From positions 62,001 to 126,000 of the forward strand of contig JABSOX010000013.1 in NCBI GenBank assembly GCA_013215655.1: DNA of 64,000 nt. Direction: 5' to 3'. The stretch is from Colwellia sp. GTDB lineage: Bacteria > Pseudomonadota > Gammaproteobacteria > Enterobacterales > Alteromonadaceae. The notes below the pieces were generated by a model. It saw nothing but the letters and a program-made list of their open reading frames with translations, had not been told where the DNA came from and did no database searches. A program made the position numbers and the translations under genes. Of the stretch, positions 1 to 10,985 are shown piece by piece (positions within the stretch are counted from its first letter, which is position 1; every line of letters starts with the position of its first letter).

Positions 1-38
1 GCTATTGACAGGCAGAGAGAAAATCAGGCAGAAGAGTC

Positions 39-350
39 ATGTATCAAATCGTATTATGCACATGCCCGAATCAAGAAGTAGCAAAACAAATTGCGACTGA
101 ACTTGTAACCGATAAGCTCGCAGCATGTGTCAACATTATACCGGGCATTACGTCCATATATTATTGGCAAGGTGAATTGACGAGCGATGATGAAGTACAA
201 CTATTAATTAAGACTCAAAATTGTTTTTTTTCGGCATTAAAGCTAAAAATTAACGAACTTCATCCATACGATATTCCTGAGATTATTGCCATTGATATCC
301 AGCAAGGTGATAAGAATTATTTAAACTGGATTAAAGGCTCATTGAAGTAG
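39..350 (+). CDS. cutA: Divalent-cation tolerance protein CutA
   Basis: 103 aa; CutA1-like sequence (TCPNQEVAKQIATELVTDKLAACVNIIPGITSIYYWQGEL...HPYDIPEIIAIDI); directly upstream of dsbD. Confidence 0.95.
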   Translation: MYQIVLCTCPNQEVAKQIATELVTDKLAACVNIIPGITSIYYWQGELTSDDEVQLLIKTQNCFFSALKLKINELHPYDIPEIIAIDIQQGDKNYLNWIKGSLK

Positions 351-355
351 TAATT

Positions 356-2179
356 ATGAAAAATTTTGTTTATCTTTTTTGGCTAGTCATTGCCAGTACC
401 GCTTTTCAAACAAATTCTGTGCACGCACAAAAATCAATTTTTGATACCTCTTCAGCGTCTTTATTTAGTAATGATGATGAGTTTTTACATGTTGATGAAG
501 CTTTTGAATTTAATTTCCATCAAAAAGATGACAAGTTGAATATCAGTTTTAATGTTGCAGAAGGTTATTACTTATATCGTCACCAGTTTAAATTTACTAC
601 AGAAAATGCACAAATTATTCCAGTCGTTTTACCTGATGGTGAAGACCATGAAGATGAGTTTTTTGGTATACAAAAAATATTTACTGGGCAGCTTAATTTC
701 ACCATCGATATTAGCAAAGCAACTTATAATGCAAGTATTACCATTCGTTATCAAGGTTGTGCAGAGAAAGGACTTTGTTATCCGCCTAAAAGGCAAAAGA
801 TTGAACTTAGTGATGTTATTAGTAGTGACGATAGTCAAAATGTTCTTAACGCATTAGCAAATACAACAGAACCATTAAAGGTAGAGAGTAGCCAACCAAC
901 GACTAGTGAGCAACACCAGTTGGCGGATATGTTAAAACAAGACAGTTTATTATTAACCCTGTTGGCATTTTTTGTAGGCGGTTTGTTATTGTCATTCACA
1001 CCTTGTGTATTCCCAATGTATCCCATTTTAACCGGTATTATAGTTGGTGCTGGCAAAGGGTTAACCACTAAAAAAGCGTTCACTTTATCTTTTTTTTACG
1101 TCCAAGGCATGGCAATTACTTATACCATATTAGGTATTGTGGTAGCTCTAGCAGGGGCACAATTTCAAGCGGTATTTCAACATCCCTATGTACTCATAGC
1201 TTTAAGTGCTTTATTTATATTTTTAGCGTTATCTATGTTTGGCATTTTCAACCTAGCTTTACCGAGCAGTTGGCAAAATAAGTTAAATAACATCAGTAAT
1301 AGCCAAAAAGGTGGTTCTATTGCAGGGGTTGTTATGATGGGCGTTATTTCAGGTTTAGTTGCTTCACCTTGTACTACCGCACCGTTAACTGGTGCACTAC
1401 TTTATATATCTCAAACGGGTGATGTCTTCCTCGGCGCTTCTGCTCTTTATGCATTAAGTTTAGGTATGGGTTTACCTTTATTAATTTTAGGTAGTTCTGG
1501 TGGCAAGATCCTGCCTAAAGCTGGCGCATGGATGGATATAATCAAAAACATATTTGGTTTATTGTTACTTGCAGTCCCCATATTTTTACTTGAACGCATT
1601 ATTCCAAGTATAGCAACAGAGGCTCTTTGGACTACACTTATACTAATAACAGCAACTTACTTTTATGTTGCTAATAAAGATGCGAAAACGGGCTTTTGGT
1701 TTGGTCTACGTTCATTACTTATATTTTTTGCATTCTATGTTGGCTTTAACCAAGCTTATAAAATTATATATCCACCACAAGGTGCACAACAAACTACCAT
1801 TCAAACTGATAGCAACGCTTTTATAATGGTTAAAAACCTAACAGAGCTAAAGCAAGCAGTCGTTATTGCCAATCAACAAGGCAAGTCTGTAATGGTTGAC
1901 TTGTATGCCGACTGGTGTATTGCTTGTAAAGAATTTGAACACTACACCTTTAATACGCCACAAGTACAAAAAGCACTAAACAATACGGTATTAATACAGA
2001 TAGATATGACTGAATTTGATTCCCCTGATAGTGCTGAATTAGAGCAGTATTATCAAGTATTAGGTTTACCGTCTATTTTATTTTTTAATTTGCAGGGTAA
2101 TGAACTGATTAAGCAACGTATTACTGGTTTTATGGACGCCGATGATTTTGCTGAACATGTAAACGCTATTTTTAAATAA
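356..2179 (+). CDS. dsbD: Thiol:disulfide interchange protein DsbD
   Basis: 607 aa; N-terminal periplasmic domain, multi-TM core with FTPCVFPMYP, C-terminal thioredoxin domain with DWCIACK. Confidence 0.95.
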   Translation: MKNFVYLFWLVIASTAFQTNSVHAQKSIFDTSSASLFSNDDEFLHVDEAFEFNFHQKDDKLNISFNVAEGYYLYRHQFKFTTENAQIIPVVLPDGEDHEDEFFGIQKIFTGQLNFTIDISKATYNASITIRYQGCAEKGLCYPPKRQKIELSDVISSDDSQNVLNALANTTEPLKVESSQPTTSEQHQLADMLKQDSLLLTLLAFFVGGLLLSFTPCVFPMYPILTGIIVGAGKGLTTKKAFTLSFFYVQGMAITYTILGIVVALAGAQFQAVFQHPYVLIALSALFIFLALSMFGIFNLALPSSWQNKLNNISNSQKGGSIAGVVMMGVISGLVASPCTTAPLTGALLYISQTGDVFLGASALYALSLGMGLPLLILGSSGGKILPKAGAWMDIIKNIFGLLLLAVPIFLLERIIPSIATEALWTTLILITATYFYVANKDAKTGFWFGLRSLLIFFAFYVGFNQAYKIIYPPQGAQQTTIQTDSNAFIMVKNLTELKQAVVIANQQGKSVMVDLYADWCIACKEFEHYTFNTPQVQKALNNTVLIQIDMTEFDSPDSAELEQYYQVLGLPSILFFNLQGNELIKQRITGFMDADDFAEHVNAIFK

Positions 2180-2229
2180 CATGGGTAAATAATTGGGGAG
2201 CATTGAGGTTAAACACTCTCTGCTCCATC

Positions 2230-4662
2230 CTATACCGCTTTAGTTTTCCAATAGCCATTAACAATATGGCTATCAAGAAAGTCCAATAATTCAGCTTCAG
2301 GTACCGGTTTCGAAAAATAATAACCTTGAATTAAATCACAATCATTTTGTTCTAAACTGCGAAGTTGCGCACTCGTTTCAACACCTTCGGCAACGACGAT
2401 TAAACCTAAGTTTTTCACCATCGCAATGGTAGACATGATAATTTGATAGTCCGCATGGTTTTCTAACATGCCAAAAATAAAACTTTTATCAATTTTAATG
2501 ACATCAACAGGCATTTGTTTTAAATAAGCTAACGAGGAATACCCTGTACCAAAATCATCAATTGCGAAACTAAAACCCATTTCTTTTAATGATTCCATCA
2601 TTTTAATAGTATGGCCAACATCTTTTACAAGAGTCTGCTCGGTGAGTTCTAATTCAAAACGAGTAGCGGGTATCGAAAATTCAGTGATTAAGCTATGTAA
2701 ATATGACGGTAAATTTTGGTCGACAAACTGACCTGCAGATAAATTTATAGCGATACGTGTACCGATAACCCCTTGTTTTTCAATCGCTACAGACAACTCA
2801 AAACAGCGACGAATTATCCAATAACCTAGCTCAATCATATAAGCTGAATTTTCCAATATAGGAATAAAATCATCTGGTGATATCAAACCTCGGTCAGGAT
2901 GATGCCACCTTAACAAGGCTTCAAAGCCGTATACTTTTTTATCTTTTGCTTGCAGTTGAGGTTGTAAACTCAAGCTAAATTGATTTTTAGCCAGCGCCTG
3001 ACGAACATCCCTTTCAAGCATTACACGATGTGCAACACGTTGATACATTTCAGGATGATAAACGTGATAGCGTGCGCCACCATTATCTTTTGCTTCATAC
3101 ATAGCAATGTCTGCATGGCTTACCAAAGCTTCGGCTTTTACATTTTTGTCATCAGTAACCGCAATACCTATACTGGTTGTAACATAAAAAATACTGCTGC
3201 CTATTTTGATCGGTAATTTGAAACGTTGTAAAATGCTTTCTGCAATTTCTTCGGCTTCTGCTACTGAGTCTATTTGCCCTAATACCACGACAAATTCATC
3301 ACCACCAAAACGACAAGCTACATCAATATTACGAATACTTAAACGCACACGGCTCGCGGCTTCAATAAGTAAACGGTCACCTTCACTATGTCCGTGGCTA
3401 TCATTAACCTTTTTAAAGTCGTCTAAATCAAGAAATAATACCGCTATTTTTTGTTTTACTCGCGCTAAATTAGCTACGGATTTTCGTAATTGGTAATTGA
3501 GCATGTTCCGATTAGGTAAGCCCGTCAGCAAATCATACATGGCGATATTTTCAAGTTCTTTAGTTTTTTGCTCAACTTCAATATTTAATTGCTCAAGTTC
3601 ATAACTTAAATCAGTTGTTGCACCTGCGAGCACATCTAATTCATCAACAAAAAAACGTTTTCGTTTAATTTTAATACGTCGGAACTGATCAAACTCTTTG
3701 CGAGCTAACAGTGGTAAAACATTAGATAATACCAATAACCGATTAGTTAATGGGCTGGCCACAAAATAAACAAAAATAGCTAAAGTGACAAATATTGCCA
3801 GTGCGGATAAGAGAAATTGACGACGATATTGTTCATATTCCACTGTAATAGAGGTAACATTATCAATTAACGCCATATAGAATTCACGTTGGATATTTGA
3901 TGATAATGACATTAAATTAATCAGGTAACTGCCTGAGTTTATCTCTAGTTTAATACCGTTTTGTTGAGTATGTTTTAAATCGCTAACCGTTTTATGTTCA
4001 AAAAACAACGCCTTAATAAGCTCAGTATTTGATGCGGTAACAATATGAGCTTCATAAAGCTTTGCCTGACTATTTTTCGCAAAACTCACAACAGCAACAT
4101 CACTTTTAAGTGACTCATTAATTTTATAAATAAGGTCAACTAAAGAAGTACTAATGGCAACAACTGCTACCTCGCCTTTTTTATTAACGATAGGAATTGT
4201 TAATAATTGTTCACAAGATATTTCACAATAAATTTGATGTTGTGGTTCTTGTTTATCTAAAAGCATAAGCACGTTATTTAAAACATTATTAGGAATAGTT
4301 CTAGAGCTATAAAGCACTTGCTGACTTTCATCAATAAGCCATAGGCTTTCGACATCATAATGTAGTTGTAAAGCATCAAACTGCTGAGTAAGCCCTGCAG
4401 ATACGGCAGAAAAATCATCTTGATCCTGTAAATTTACGAGATCAGCAAAAGACTCAACCCAAATTTCTAATTTTTCTCTGAGTATGCCTTGATGCAAAGT
4501 AAATAATTCTTCACCTCGTTCTAAAGTTTCTGTTTGATAGGTTTGAAACTCTTGATTTAATCTTGATAATGAAACTACAGAAAAGCCAGCACTTAATAGC
4601 AATAATGCACCAACCACCAGCATTAGCAGCTTTGTTGGTACACTAATGAAAACTTTATTCAT
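2230..4662 (-). CDS. Membrane GGDEF-EAL c-di-GMP signalling protein with periplasmic sensor domain
   Basis: N-terminal TM, ~250-aa periplasmic region, second TM, GGDEF (FGGDEF) and EAL (GFEALLRWHHP; DDFGTGYSSLAYLKQMPVD). Confidence 0.9.
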   Translation of the reverse strand: MNKVFISVPTKLLMLVVGALLLLSAGFSVVSLSRLNQEFQTYQTETLERGEELFTLHQGILREKLEIWVESFADLVNLQDQDDFSAVSAGLTQQFDALQLHYDVESLWLIDESQQVLYSSRTIPNNVLNNVLMLLDKQEPQHQIYCEISCEQLLTIPIVNKKGEVAVVAISTSLVDLIYKINESLKSDVAVVSFAKNSQAKLYEAHIVTASNTELIKALFFEHKTVSDLKHTQQNGIKLEINSGSYLINLMSLSSNIQREFYMALIDNVTSITVEYEQYRRQFLLSALAIFVTLAIFVYFVASPLTNRLLVLSNVLPLLARKEFDQFRRIKIKRKRFFVDELDVLAGATTDLSYELEQLNIEVEQKTKELENIAMYDLLTGLPNRNMLNYQLRKSVANLARVKQKIAVLFLDLDDFKKVNDSHGHSEGDRLLIEAASRVRLSIRNIDVACRFGGDEFVVVLGQIDSVAEAEEIAESILQRFKLPIKIGSSIFYVTTSIGIAVTDDKNVKAEALVSHADIAMYEAKDNGGARYHVYHPEMYQRVAHRVMLERDVRQALAKNQFSLSLQPQLQAKDKKVYGFEALLRWHHPDRGLISPDDFIPILENSAYMIELGYWIIRRCFELSVAIEKQGVIGTRIAINLSAGQFVDQNLPSYLHSLITEFSIPATRFELELTEQTLVKDVGHTIKMMESLKEMGFSFAIDDFGTGYSSLAYLKQMPVDVIKIDKSFIFGMLENHADYQIIMSTIAMVKNLGLIVVAEGVETSAQLRSLEQNDCDLIQGYYFSKPVPEAELLDFLDSHIVNGYWKTKAV

Positions 4663-4665
4663 CCC

Positions 4666-5895
4666 TTAAAACCAATACATCAATTGCAATGCCCATAAAC
4701 TCCAACTTTCATTTTTATTTAACAATTTATTGGGGGCAGTAATGGGCGTAAGTCGTGACGTTCCTTTAATTTTATGATATTCAATTTGTAAACGTAATTT
4801 ATCATTAAAATCAAATGATGCACCTAACGTAATATCATGTTGATAACCAAAGTAACGAGGTACTACCCCGTCAGTTTTTCTTTCAAGTTTTTTACCATTT
4901 CTATCATTTTTATCGGCATAAGAAAGCTCTAATCTAGACAAAAACTTCAGTTGATCATTGTATTTATATTGAAATTGAGCATATGCTCCTTGACCGATAT
5001 TACGTTGATGGAAGCCAGGAAAGAAAAAGCCGTCTTGAGAAAAGTTTTGCTGAAAAGCTTCGCTACTAAACTGCCAGTATTCGCCTTCAAATAGAGCACT
5101 GATACTATATTGTTGAAAGGAAAAGGTACCATCCGAAAAAAAGTCTTGTTGATGATGTTGATGATAATTAAAATCAGAATCCAAGAGTGACAGCCCAAAA
5201 CGCCATTGTGAATATTCTGGCTGCCAATTGAGACTTGCTTGTGCAGTAAATTTTTTCTTACCGCTACCGAGCGCATGTTCCCCTAAAAGTACTTTAACTT
5301 CTTTTGAAGACAACTCCGAAGAGCCATAGCTAAAATTAAAATCGAAATCACCTAAACTTTCAGCGCTATAATTTAGGTTTATTGCAATGCCATCAGCTCC
5401 CATTGCAATGTCGCGAAAGCCATCGAAATATAAAGATTGTGGTAAAATAATACTCGGTCGGGTATGAGGAACATCGCGAGTGCTAGAGTATAACCAATGA
5501 TTGTTTTTATACCGTCCCAAATAAACTTTAACCAACCAGTTTTCATCGTTGTAGGCAGTCCAGTCAATTAACGCATAATCTACGCGTGCTCCTTTGCTAT
5601 ATCTATTACCACCATTTAAGTAAACAACTTGCGCTGTAAATCTCAAGTTAGTGGAATGCTGATAGGAAGTATTAATGCCGACTTCTGTTAATTTTAGTGA
5701 TAAATTTTGTTCATCATTAACAAAATTACTACCATTTACATTGATCATTCCTTGTGCAACAAAACCATGCACTTGCCACGTTTTATCGAACTCATCATTA
5801 GCCACAACACAATAATTGAATGCAAAACTTAGCATCAGCAATAATATTGTTTTATAGCACTGAGTTTTATTATTTAATTTCAATAACATTAACAT
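4666..5895 (-). CDS. Putative outer-membrane porin-like beta-barrel protein
   Basis: 409 aa with signal peptide, aromatic-rich alternating strands, C-terminal aromatic (LQLMYWF); lies between a binding-protein gene and the GGDEF-EAL gene. Confidence 0.65.
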   Translation of the reverse strand: MLMLLKLNNKTQCYKTILLLMLSFAFNYCVVANDEFDKTWQVHGFVAQGMINVNGSNFVNDEQNLSLKLTEVGINTSYQHSTNLRFTAQVVYLNGGNRYSKGARVDYALIDWTAYNDENWLVKVYLGRYKNNHWLYSSTRDVPHTRPSIILPQSLYFDGFRDIAMGADGIAINLNYSAESLGDFDFNFSYGSSELSSKEVKVLLGEHALGSGKKKFTAQASLNWQPEYSQWRFGLSLLDSDFNYHQHHQQDFFSDGTFSFQQYSISALFEGEYWQFSSEAFQQNFSQDGFFFPGFHQRNIGQGAYAQFQYKYNDQLKFLSRLELSYADKNDRNGKKLERKTDGVVPRYFGYQHDITLGASFDFNDKLRLQIEYHKIKGTSRLTPITAPNKLLNKNESWSLWALQLMYWF

Positions 5896-6307
5896 GTCCT
5901 TCCTTGTTTACATTATCAATATATCCGATGGCTCCGGGCGTTGTCGAAACAATTCTCAATAACTCGGCTTGATTTTTCACTACTGTAGGTGCAACACCTA
6001 ACCCTGAAAAAGTTAATTTATTCCAAATACGATCAAGTTGATAGGGGAAAATTCGTAGGTTTTCTTTACAGAAATTTTTATGGGTAAGGTGATTACTAGA
6101 TAAAACATAGACTTTAATGCGGACATTACTCGACCATTGCAATTGACGCATGGTATAGATTCTACGTAATTGTGATGTCGTTAAAGATTTTACATCAACA
6201 GATTTATGACTAATTACACTGACGCCAAAAGCTGCGTTGCTTATAAAGATAACGACAAATAAGAAGAGCCTGAGAAAAATAAGATTAATACCTATATCCT
6301 TATACAC
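5870..6307 (-). CDS. Small periplasmic phosphate-binding-protein-like (PstS-like) protein
   Basis: 145 aa; signal peptide, VDVKSLTTSQLRRIYTMRQLQWSSNVRIKVYVLSS...TTPGAIGYIDN as in PBP-like domains; overlaps next gene by 26 bp. Confidence 0.65.
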   Translation of the reverse strand: MYKDIGINLIFLRLFLFVVIFISNAAFGVSVISHKSVDVKSLTTSQLRRIYTMRQLQWSSNVRIKVYVLSSNHLTHKNFCKENLRIFPYQLDRIWNKLTFSGLGVAPTVVKNQAELLRIVSTTPGAIGYIDNVNKEGHVNVIEIK

Positions 6308-6625
6308 GTATACGTCACACTTGTTTTGGCGTTTTATAATTATGCCCAGACAATAAAGAACAATGCAATGGTTTAAAAATCAATGAATTAACTATTTAAG
6401 GTGGTTAGTTATTATTTTAGTAAAAAACGAATAAATTACAAAATTTTTATCCTTAAATATAAAACCCAACAGGTAAGACCTGTATTTTGCTGCTATATTC
6501 TGCGAAAACACTATAATAATCGCTAAATATCACAAAATTAAACTTTTTTATAATTTTGCATTCCAAGGATTACTTTTTTATGCAATTATACTGTTAGTTT
6601 TAACTTTCAAGGTTTTTAGCAACAA

Positions 6626-7084
6626 ATGACTACCAAGTTTAATGTTTTAGTTCTAAATGGACCTAACTTAAATATGTTAGGTAAACGAGAACCTGAAATT
6701 TATGGTGCATTGTCACTCGATGAAATAATCAGTGATCTAAAACAAACAGCTGACGAGCTTGATATTGAATTAAGTGATGTGCAATCAAATGCCGAACATC
6801 ACTTACTTGATACCATTCATCAAGCACATCAGAAAATAGATTTTATTATTATAAACCCTGCAGCATTTACCCATACCAGTGTTGCTCTTCGTGATGCGTT
6901 GTTAGCGGTGAACATCCCTTTTATTGAGGTGCATTTATCTAATGTTCATGCAAGAGAGCCTTTCAGACAGCATTCGTATTTATCAGATGTCGCTATTGGT
7001 GTCATTTGTGGCCTAGGTGCCAACGGTTATGAGTATGCCTTAAAAGCCGCTCATCACTATTTAACAAATTTAGTAAATAAATAG
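6626..7084 (+). CDS. aroQ: 3-dehydroquinate dehydratase type II
   Basis: [54 protein letters not shown]. Confidence 0.97.
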   Translation: MTTKFNVLVLNGPNLNMLGKREPEIYGALSLDEIISDLKQTADELDIELSDVQSNAEHHLLDTIHQAHQKIDFIIINPAAFTHTSVALRDALLAVNIPFIEVHLSNVHAREPFRQHSYLSDVAIGVICGLGANGYEYALKAAHHYLTNLVNK

Positions 7085-7153
7085 AAATAACAATAGGCGT
7101 GAACACGCCCATTACAATTATTATCGCAAAATATAAATCATAAAGGTGTTGCA

Positions 7154-7600
7154 ATGGATATTCGTAAAATAAAAAAACTGATTGAGCTTGTTGAAGAGTC
7201 AGGTATCAATGAATTAGAAATTTCTGAAGGGGAAGAATCAGTTCGTATCATCCGAGGAGCCCCCATAGCAGCCACGCCTATGATGCAAGCAGCCCCTATA
7301 ATGCAAGCGGTTCCTATGGTTCCTGCTACAGCTGCACCCGCAACAGATTCAGTACCTAAAATTTCAGGTCATGAAGTTCGCTCGCCAATGGTTGGTACTT
7401 TCTATGCCTCTGCCTCACCAGATTCACCTGCATTTGCTGAGATAGGTCAGCACGTTAATGCTGGTGATACCTTATGTATTATTGAAGCAATGAAAATGAT
7501 GAATCAAATAGAAGCAGACAAATCTGGTGTAATTAAAGCTATTTTGGCAGAAAATGAAGATGCTATTGAATTTGATCAACCGCTATTCATCATTGAATAA
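7154..7600 (+). CDS. accB: Acetyl-CoA carboxylase biotin carboxyl carrier protein
   Basis: Biotinylation motif [13 protein letters not shown], Ala/Pro-rich linker. Confidence 0.97.
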   Translation: MDIRKIKKLIELVEESGINELEISEGEESVRIIRGAPIAATPMMQAAPIMQAVPMVPATAAPATDSVPKISGHEVRSPMVGTFYASASPDSPAFAEIGQHVNAGDTLCIIEAMKMMNQIEADKSGVIKAILAENEDAIEFDQPLFIIE

Positions 7601-7623
7601 GCCCAACCAAAAAGGGTCATTCC

Positions 7624-8970
7624 ATGTTAGATAAAGTAGTTATCGCCAATCGAGGCGAAATAGCATTAAGAATTTTACGTGCATGTAAAGAGCTTGGCAT
7701 CAAAACTGTAGCTGTGCATTCTACTGCCGATAAAAACCTTAAACATGTTTTATTAGCTGATGAAACAATTTGTATCGGTAAGCCATCAGCACCTGAAAGT
7801 TACCTTAATATTCCTGCAATAATCACAGCAGCAGAAGTCACTAATGCAGTAGCTATCCACCCTGGCTATGGTTTTTTAGCTGAAAATGCGGACTTTGCTG
7901 AACAAGTAGAAAAATCTGGTTTTGTCTTTATTGGTCCAAAAGCAGAAAGCATCCGTATAATGGGTGATAAAGTTGCGGCAATCAGGGCAATGAAAGTAGC
8001 CGGTGTTCCTTGTGTTCCTGGTTCGGATGGTCCACTAAATAATGATGAAGCGGAAAATAAAGCCCATGCTAAGCGCATTGGCTACCCTATTATCGTTAAA
8101 GCTGCTGGTGGCGGTGGTGGCCGTGGCATGCGTGTTGTGCGCACTGAAGAAGAATTAATTGACTCTATCGCTTTAACTAAAATAGAAGCGGGGACTATTT
8201 TCAAAAATGATATGGTTTATATGGAGAAATTCCTTGAAAACCCTCGTCATATTGAAATTCAAATAATGGCTGATGGCCAAGGTAGCGCTATTCACTTAGG
8301 TGAACGAGATTGTTCAATGCAACGTCGTCATCAAAAAGTTGTTGAAGAAGCTCCAGCACCGGGCATTACCCCAGAAATGCGTGCCAAGATAGGCGAGCGT
8401 TGTTGTAAAGCTTGTATTGACATTAATTATCGTGGTGCCGGCACATTTGAGTTCTTATACGAAAATGGCGAATTCTATTTCATTGAAATGAATACACGTA
8501 TTCAAGTTGAGCATCCTGTGACAGAGATGATCACCGGTGTTGACCTAATCAAAGAGCAATTACGTGTTGCCGCAGGGCAACCATTATCTTATACCCAAGA
8601 AGATATTAAAATTGCTGGGCACTCTATTGAATGTCGTATTAATGCTGAAGATCCTCGTACTTTTATTCCTTCGCCGGGTAAAATCACACGTTTTCATCCT
8701 CCTGGAGGATTAGGTGTTCGTTGGGATTCTCACATTTATGCGGGCTATTCGGTACCACCCCACTACGACTCAATGATTGGTAAACTTATCACTTGGGGTG
8801 ATAATCGCGACGTTGCTATGGCACGTATGCGTAACGCCTTAAGTGAGTTAGTGATTGATGGTATTAAAACCAACATTGCTTTGCATCAAGATATTCTCAA
8901 CGATCAAGGTTTTGTTAATGGTGGCGCTAATATTCACTATTTAGAGCAAAAATTAAGTGAAGATGATTAA
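7624..8970 (+). CDS. accC: Acetyl-CoA carboxylase biotin carboxylase subunit
   Basis: [26 protein letters not shown]..., [24 protein letters not shown]. Confidence 0.98.
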   Translation: MLDKVVIANRGEIALRILRACKELGIKTVAVHSTADKNLKHVLLADETICIGKPSAPESYLNIPAIITAAEVTNAVAIHPGYGFLAENADFAEQVEKSGFVFIGPKAESIRIMGDKVAAIRAMKVAGVPCVPGSDGPLNNDEAENKAHAKRIGYPIIVKAAGGGGGRGMRVVRTEEELIDSIALTKIEAGTIFKNDMVYMEKFLENPRHIEIQIMADGQGSAIHLGERDCSMQRRHQKVVEEAPAPGITPEMRAKIGERCCKACIDINYRGAGTFEFLYENGEFYFIEMNTRIQVEHPVTEMITGVDLIKEQLRVAAGQPLSYTQEDIKIAGHSIECRINAEDPRTFIPSPGKITRFHPPGGLGVRWDSHIYAGYSVPPHYDSMIGKLITWGDNRDVAMARMRNALSELVIDGIKTNIALHQDILNDQGFVNGGANIHYLEQKLSEDD

Positions 8971-8991
8971 AACGTCGTAGCGTAAAATATC

Positions 8992-9018
8992 AAGCCTCGT
9001 TTATACGAGGCTTTTTTA
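8992..9018 (+). terminator. Rho-independent terminator of accBC
   Basis: AAGCCTCGT-TTAT-ACGAGGCTT followed by TTTTT. Confidence 0.9.
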
Positions 9019-9037
9019 TTACGAATGTATGGCCGCT

Positions 9038-9105
9038 TGTAGGTCGAGGTTTATCTCGACAAGTTTACGTTGTCGAGCCTCGTCATTCTCGTACGGAAGC
9101 CTACA
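9038..9105. repeat. REP-like palindromic intergenic element
   Basis: GTCGAG-gtttat-CTCGAC overlapping CTCGACAA...TTGTCGAG, flanked by TGTAGG...CCTACA. Confidence 0.55.
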
Positions 9106-9255
9106 CCCAACGACTCAGAAAAATATATTCCCTTGAATAAAAATCCGTAGCCAAAACTAATTGATCACTACAAAATGTTTACCTCATATCAATAGAAAAT
9201 CATTCGGCTTTCATCGTATAATATCGCTATTATTATAATAAGTACTGAAATATAG

Positions 9256-9417
9256 ATGTCGAAGCCATTAGAAAAACCCTTACCGCCAGCGGATGATGAT
9301 TGTTGTGGCGGTGGATCTTGTAATCCATGTGTTTGGGATCATTATTATGCTGAGTTACAAAAATGGCGCATAACACAAGCAAAATTAAATGAAGAGGCCT
9401 TGAAGGAGCAGCAATAG
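9256..9417 (+). CDS. Small oxidoreductase-like N-terminal domain protein, 53 aa
   Basis: Not in the supplied ORF list; MSKPLEKPLPPADDDCCGGGSCNPCVWDHYYAELQKWRITQAKLNEEALKEQQ; matches the CCGxGCxPCVxDxY pattern of small oxidoreductase-like proteins. Confidence 0.8.
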   Translation: MSKPLEKPLPPADDDCCGGGSCNPCVWDHYYAELQKWRITQAKLNEEALKEQQ

Positions 9418-9506
9418 CTATCTAGCAATTTAGCGTGATAACTTGCAAATACTGCTACTTTCCACCATGCTGATATTATGATCTCTTCACATATATTGCC
9501 GTCAAT

Positions 9507-10310
9507 ATGTTCCCAGTAAAAAGACATATAACATGGTTATTCATACTCTTATCAAGCATATCCAATGCACAAAATAAACTTATCTCGGTGACCACCTTAG
9601 AAGATTATGCCCCCCTAACATTCATCAATAAAGGTATGAAAGGAGGTATCAGTGAAATTCTCCCTCCCGGCAAAGATTCCAAAATTTTACAAGGTTACAG
9701 TTGGGATATTTTACGAGAAAGTTATCATAAAATGGGTTATACCATTAAGCTTTCAACGTCACCTTGGCGGCGTGCGGTAGAATCGGTTAAAACAGGTAAA
9801 ATTGATGTGTTATTTCCTACAGGAAAAAATACGACTAGAGACCAATATTATTTATTTTCAAATGAAGCCATTAATACTGCATCTTTTGTCATTTATGCTA
9901 ATAAAAACACTTCCATTCAGTGGCGAGATCTAAGCTCATTACAAGGTTTAAGGGTCGGTATGTACCGTGGTTATAATTACGGCGATAAATGGAAAAATAA
10001 AGCGAATGTTATTAAGGTCAGTTTAGATAAAATTTCTCAAGGCTTTAAGATGTTAAAAAGCAAACGTATTGATGCTTTTGTTGGTTATGAAATTCCTTGG
10101 AATCATGTTCTTCAACAAATGAAGATGAGTGATGAGTTTAAAATGTTTCCTGCTTTTGACTTTACTACCGAACATGTTGCTGTTTTAAAAAGTAATCCTA
10201 AAGCCTCACAATTACTAGTCGATTTTGACTTAGGGAAACAGCTACTTATTCAATCGGGTCAATTAGATCAAATCAATAAAAAATGGCACATCATTAATAA
10301 CAATGATTAG
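9507..10310 (+). CDS. Periplasmic amino-acid-type solute-binding protein (SBP_bac_3-like)
   Basis: Signal peptide; LISVTTLEDYAPLTF..., GYSWDILRESYHKMGYTIKLSTSPWRRAVESVKTGKIDVLFP. Confidence 0.8.
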   Translation: MFPVKRHITWLFILLSSISNAQNKLISVTTLEDYAPLTFINKGMKGGISEILPPGKDSKILQGYSWDILRESYHKMGYTIKLSTSPWRRAVESVKTGKIDVLFPTGKNTTRDQYYLFSNEAINTASFVIYANKNTSIQWRDLSSLQGLRVGMYRGYNYGDKWKNKANVIKVSLDKISQGFKMLKSKRIDAFVGYEIPWNHVLQQMKMSDEFKMFPAFDFTTEHVAVLKSNPKASQLLVDFDLGKQLLIQSGQLDQINKKWHIINNND

Positions 10311-10313
10311 TCA

Positions 10314-10967
10314 CTAAGCCATCTTTAAAACCGCTTTCACCAATTTATTAATCCCTAACGCCGCCTCACTGATAGAAAGCGCTAGCATATAAGCGGGTGT
10401 CGATACCAATTTCCGTTGATGATCAATAACGATATCATCCACTTCACAAGAGATATGAGACAACCCCATATCGGTTAATGACTCAGCGGTACCAAACTCT
10501 TTACCTATAGTTGCCATTGCTCCTTCACCATAAATAGCAGGAATAAGCGCCGGTGCTATACACATGAACCCAGCAGGTTTTTCAGCTTTAACAAAAGCTT
10601 GGCAAGCCGTTAAGACCACCTTATTTATTTGGCTTTTTTCACCTTCGTAAGCAAAGCTACATAAATTTTTGGCCGCGCCAAAACCGCCGGGTACAATGAG
10701 TGCATCAAATTCATCTACCAATAAATCATTGAGATCTTCAATATCACCACGAGCAATGCGCGCTGATTCAACTAAAACATTACGTACTTCATGTTCAGAT
10801 ATTTCACCGCTTAAGTGATTAATAACATGATGCTGTTCAATATTAGGTGCAAAACATCGATAACTTGCGCCATTATTTTCAATCGCCAATAAGGTTAATA
10901 CCGCTTCATGAATTTCACTGCCATCATAAACACCATTGCCACTTAAAATTACGGCTACATTTTTCAT
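10314..10967 (-). CDS. elbB: Isoprenoid biosynthesis glyoxalase ElbB
   Basis: VAVILSGNGVYDGSEIHEAVLTLLAIENNGASYRCFAPN..., GGFGAAKNLCSFA; DJ-1/PfpI family. Confidence 0.92.
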   Translation of the reverse strand: MKNVAVILSGNGVYDGSEIHEAVLTLLAIENNGASYRCFAPNIEQHHVINHLSGEISEHEVRNVLVESARIARGDIEDLNDLLVDEFDALIVPGGFGAAKNLCSFAYEGEKSQINKVVLTACQAFVKAEKPAGFMCIAPALIPAIYGEGAMATIGKEFGTAESLTDMGLSHISCEVDDIVIDHQRKLVSTPAYMLALSISEAALGINKLVKAVLKMA

Positions 10968-10985
10968 TATTGGTTCTCTTATTTT

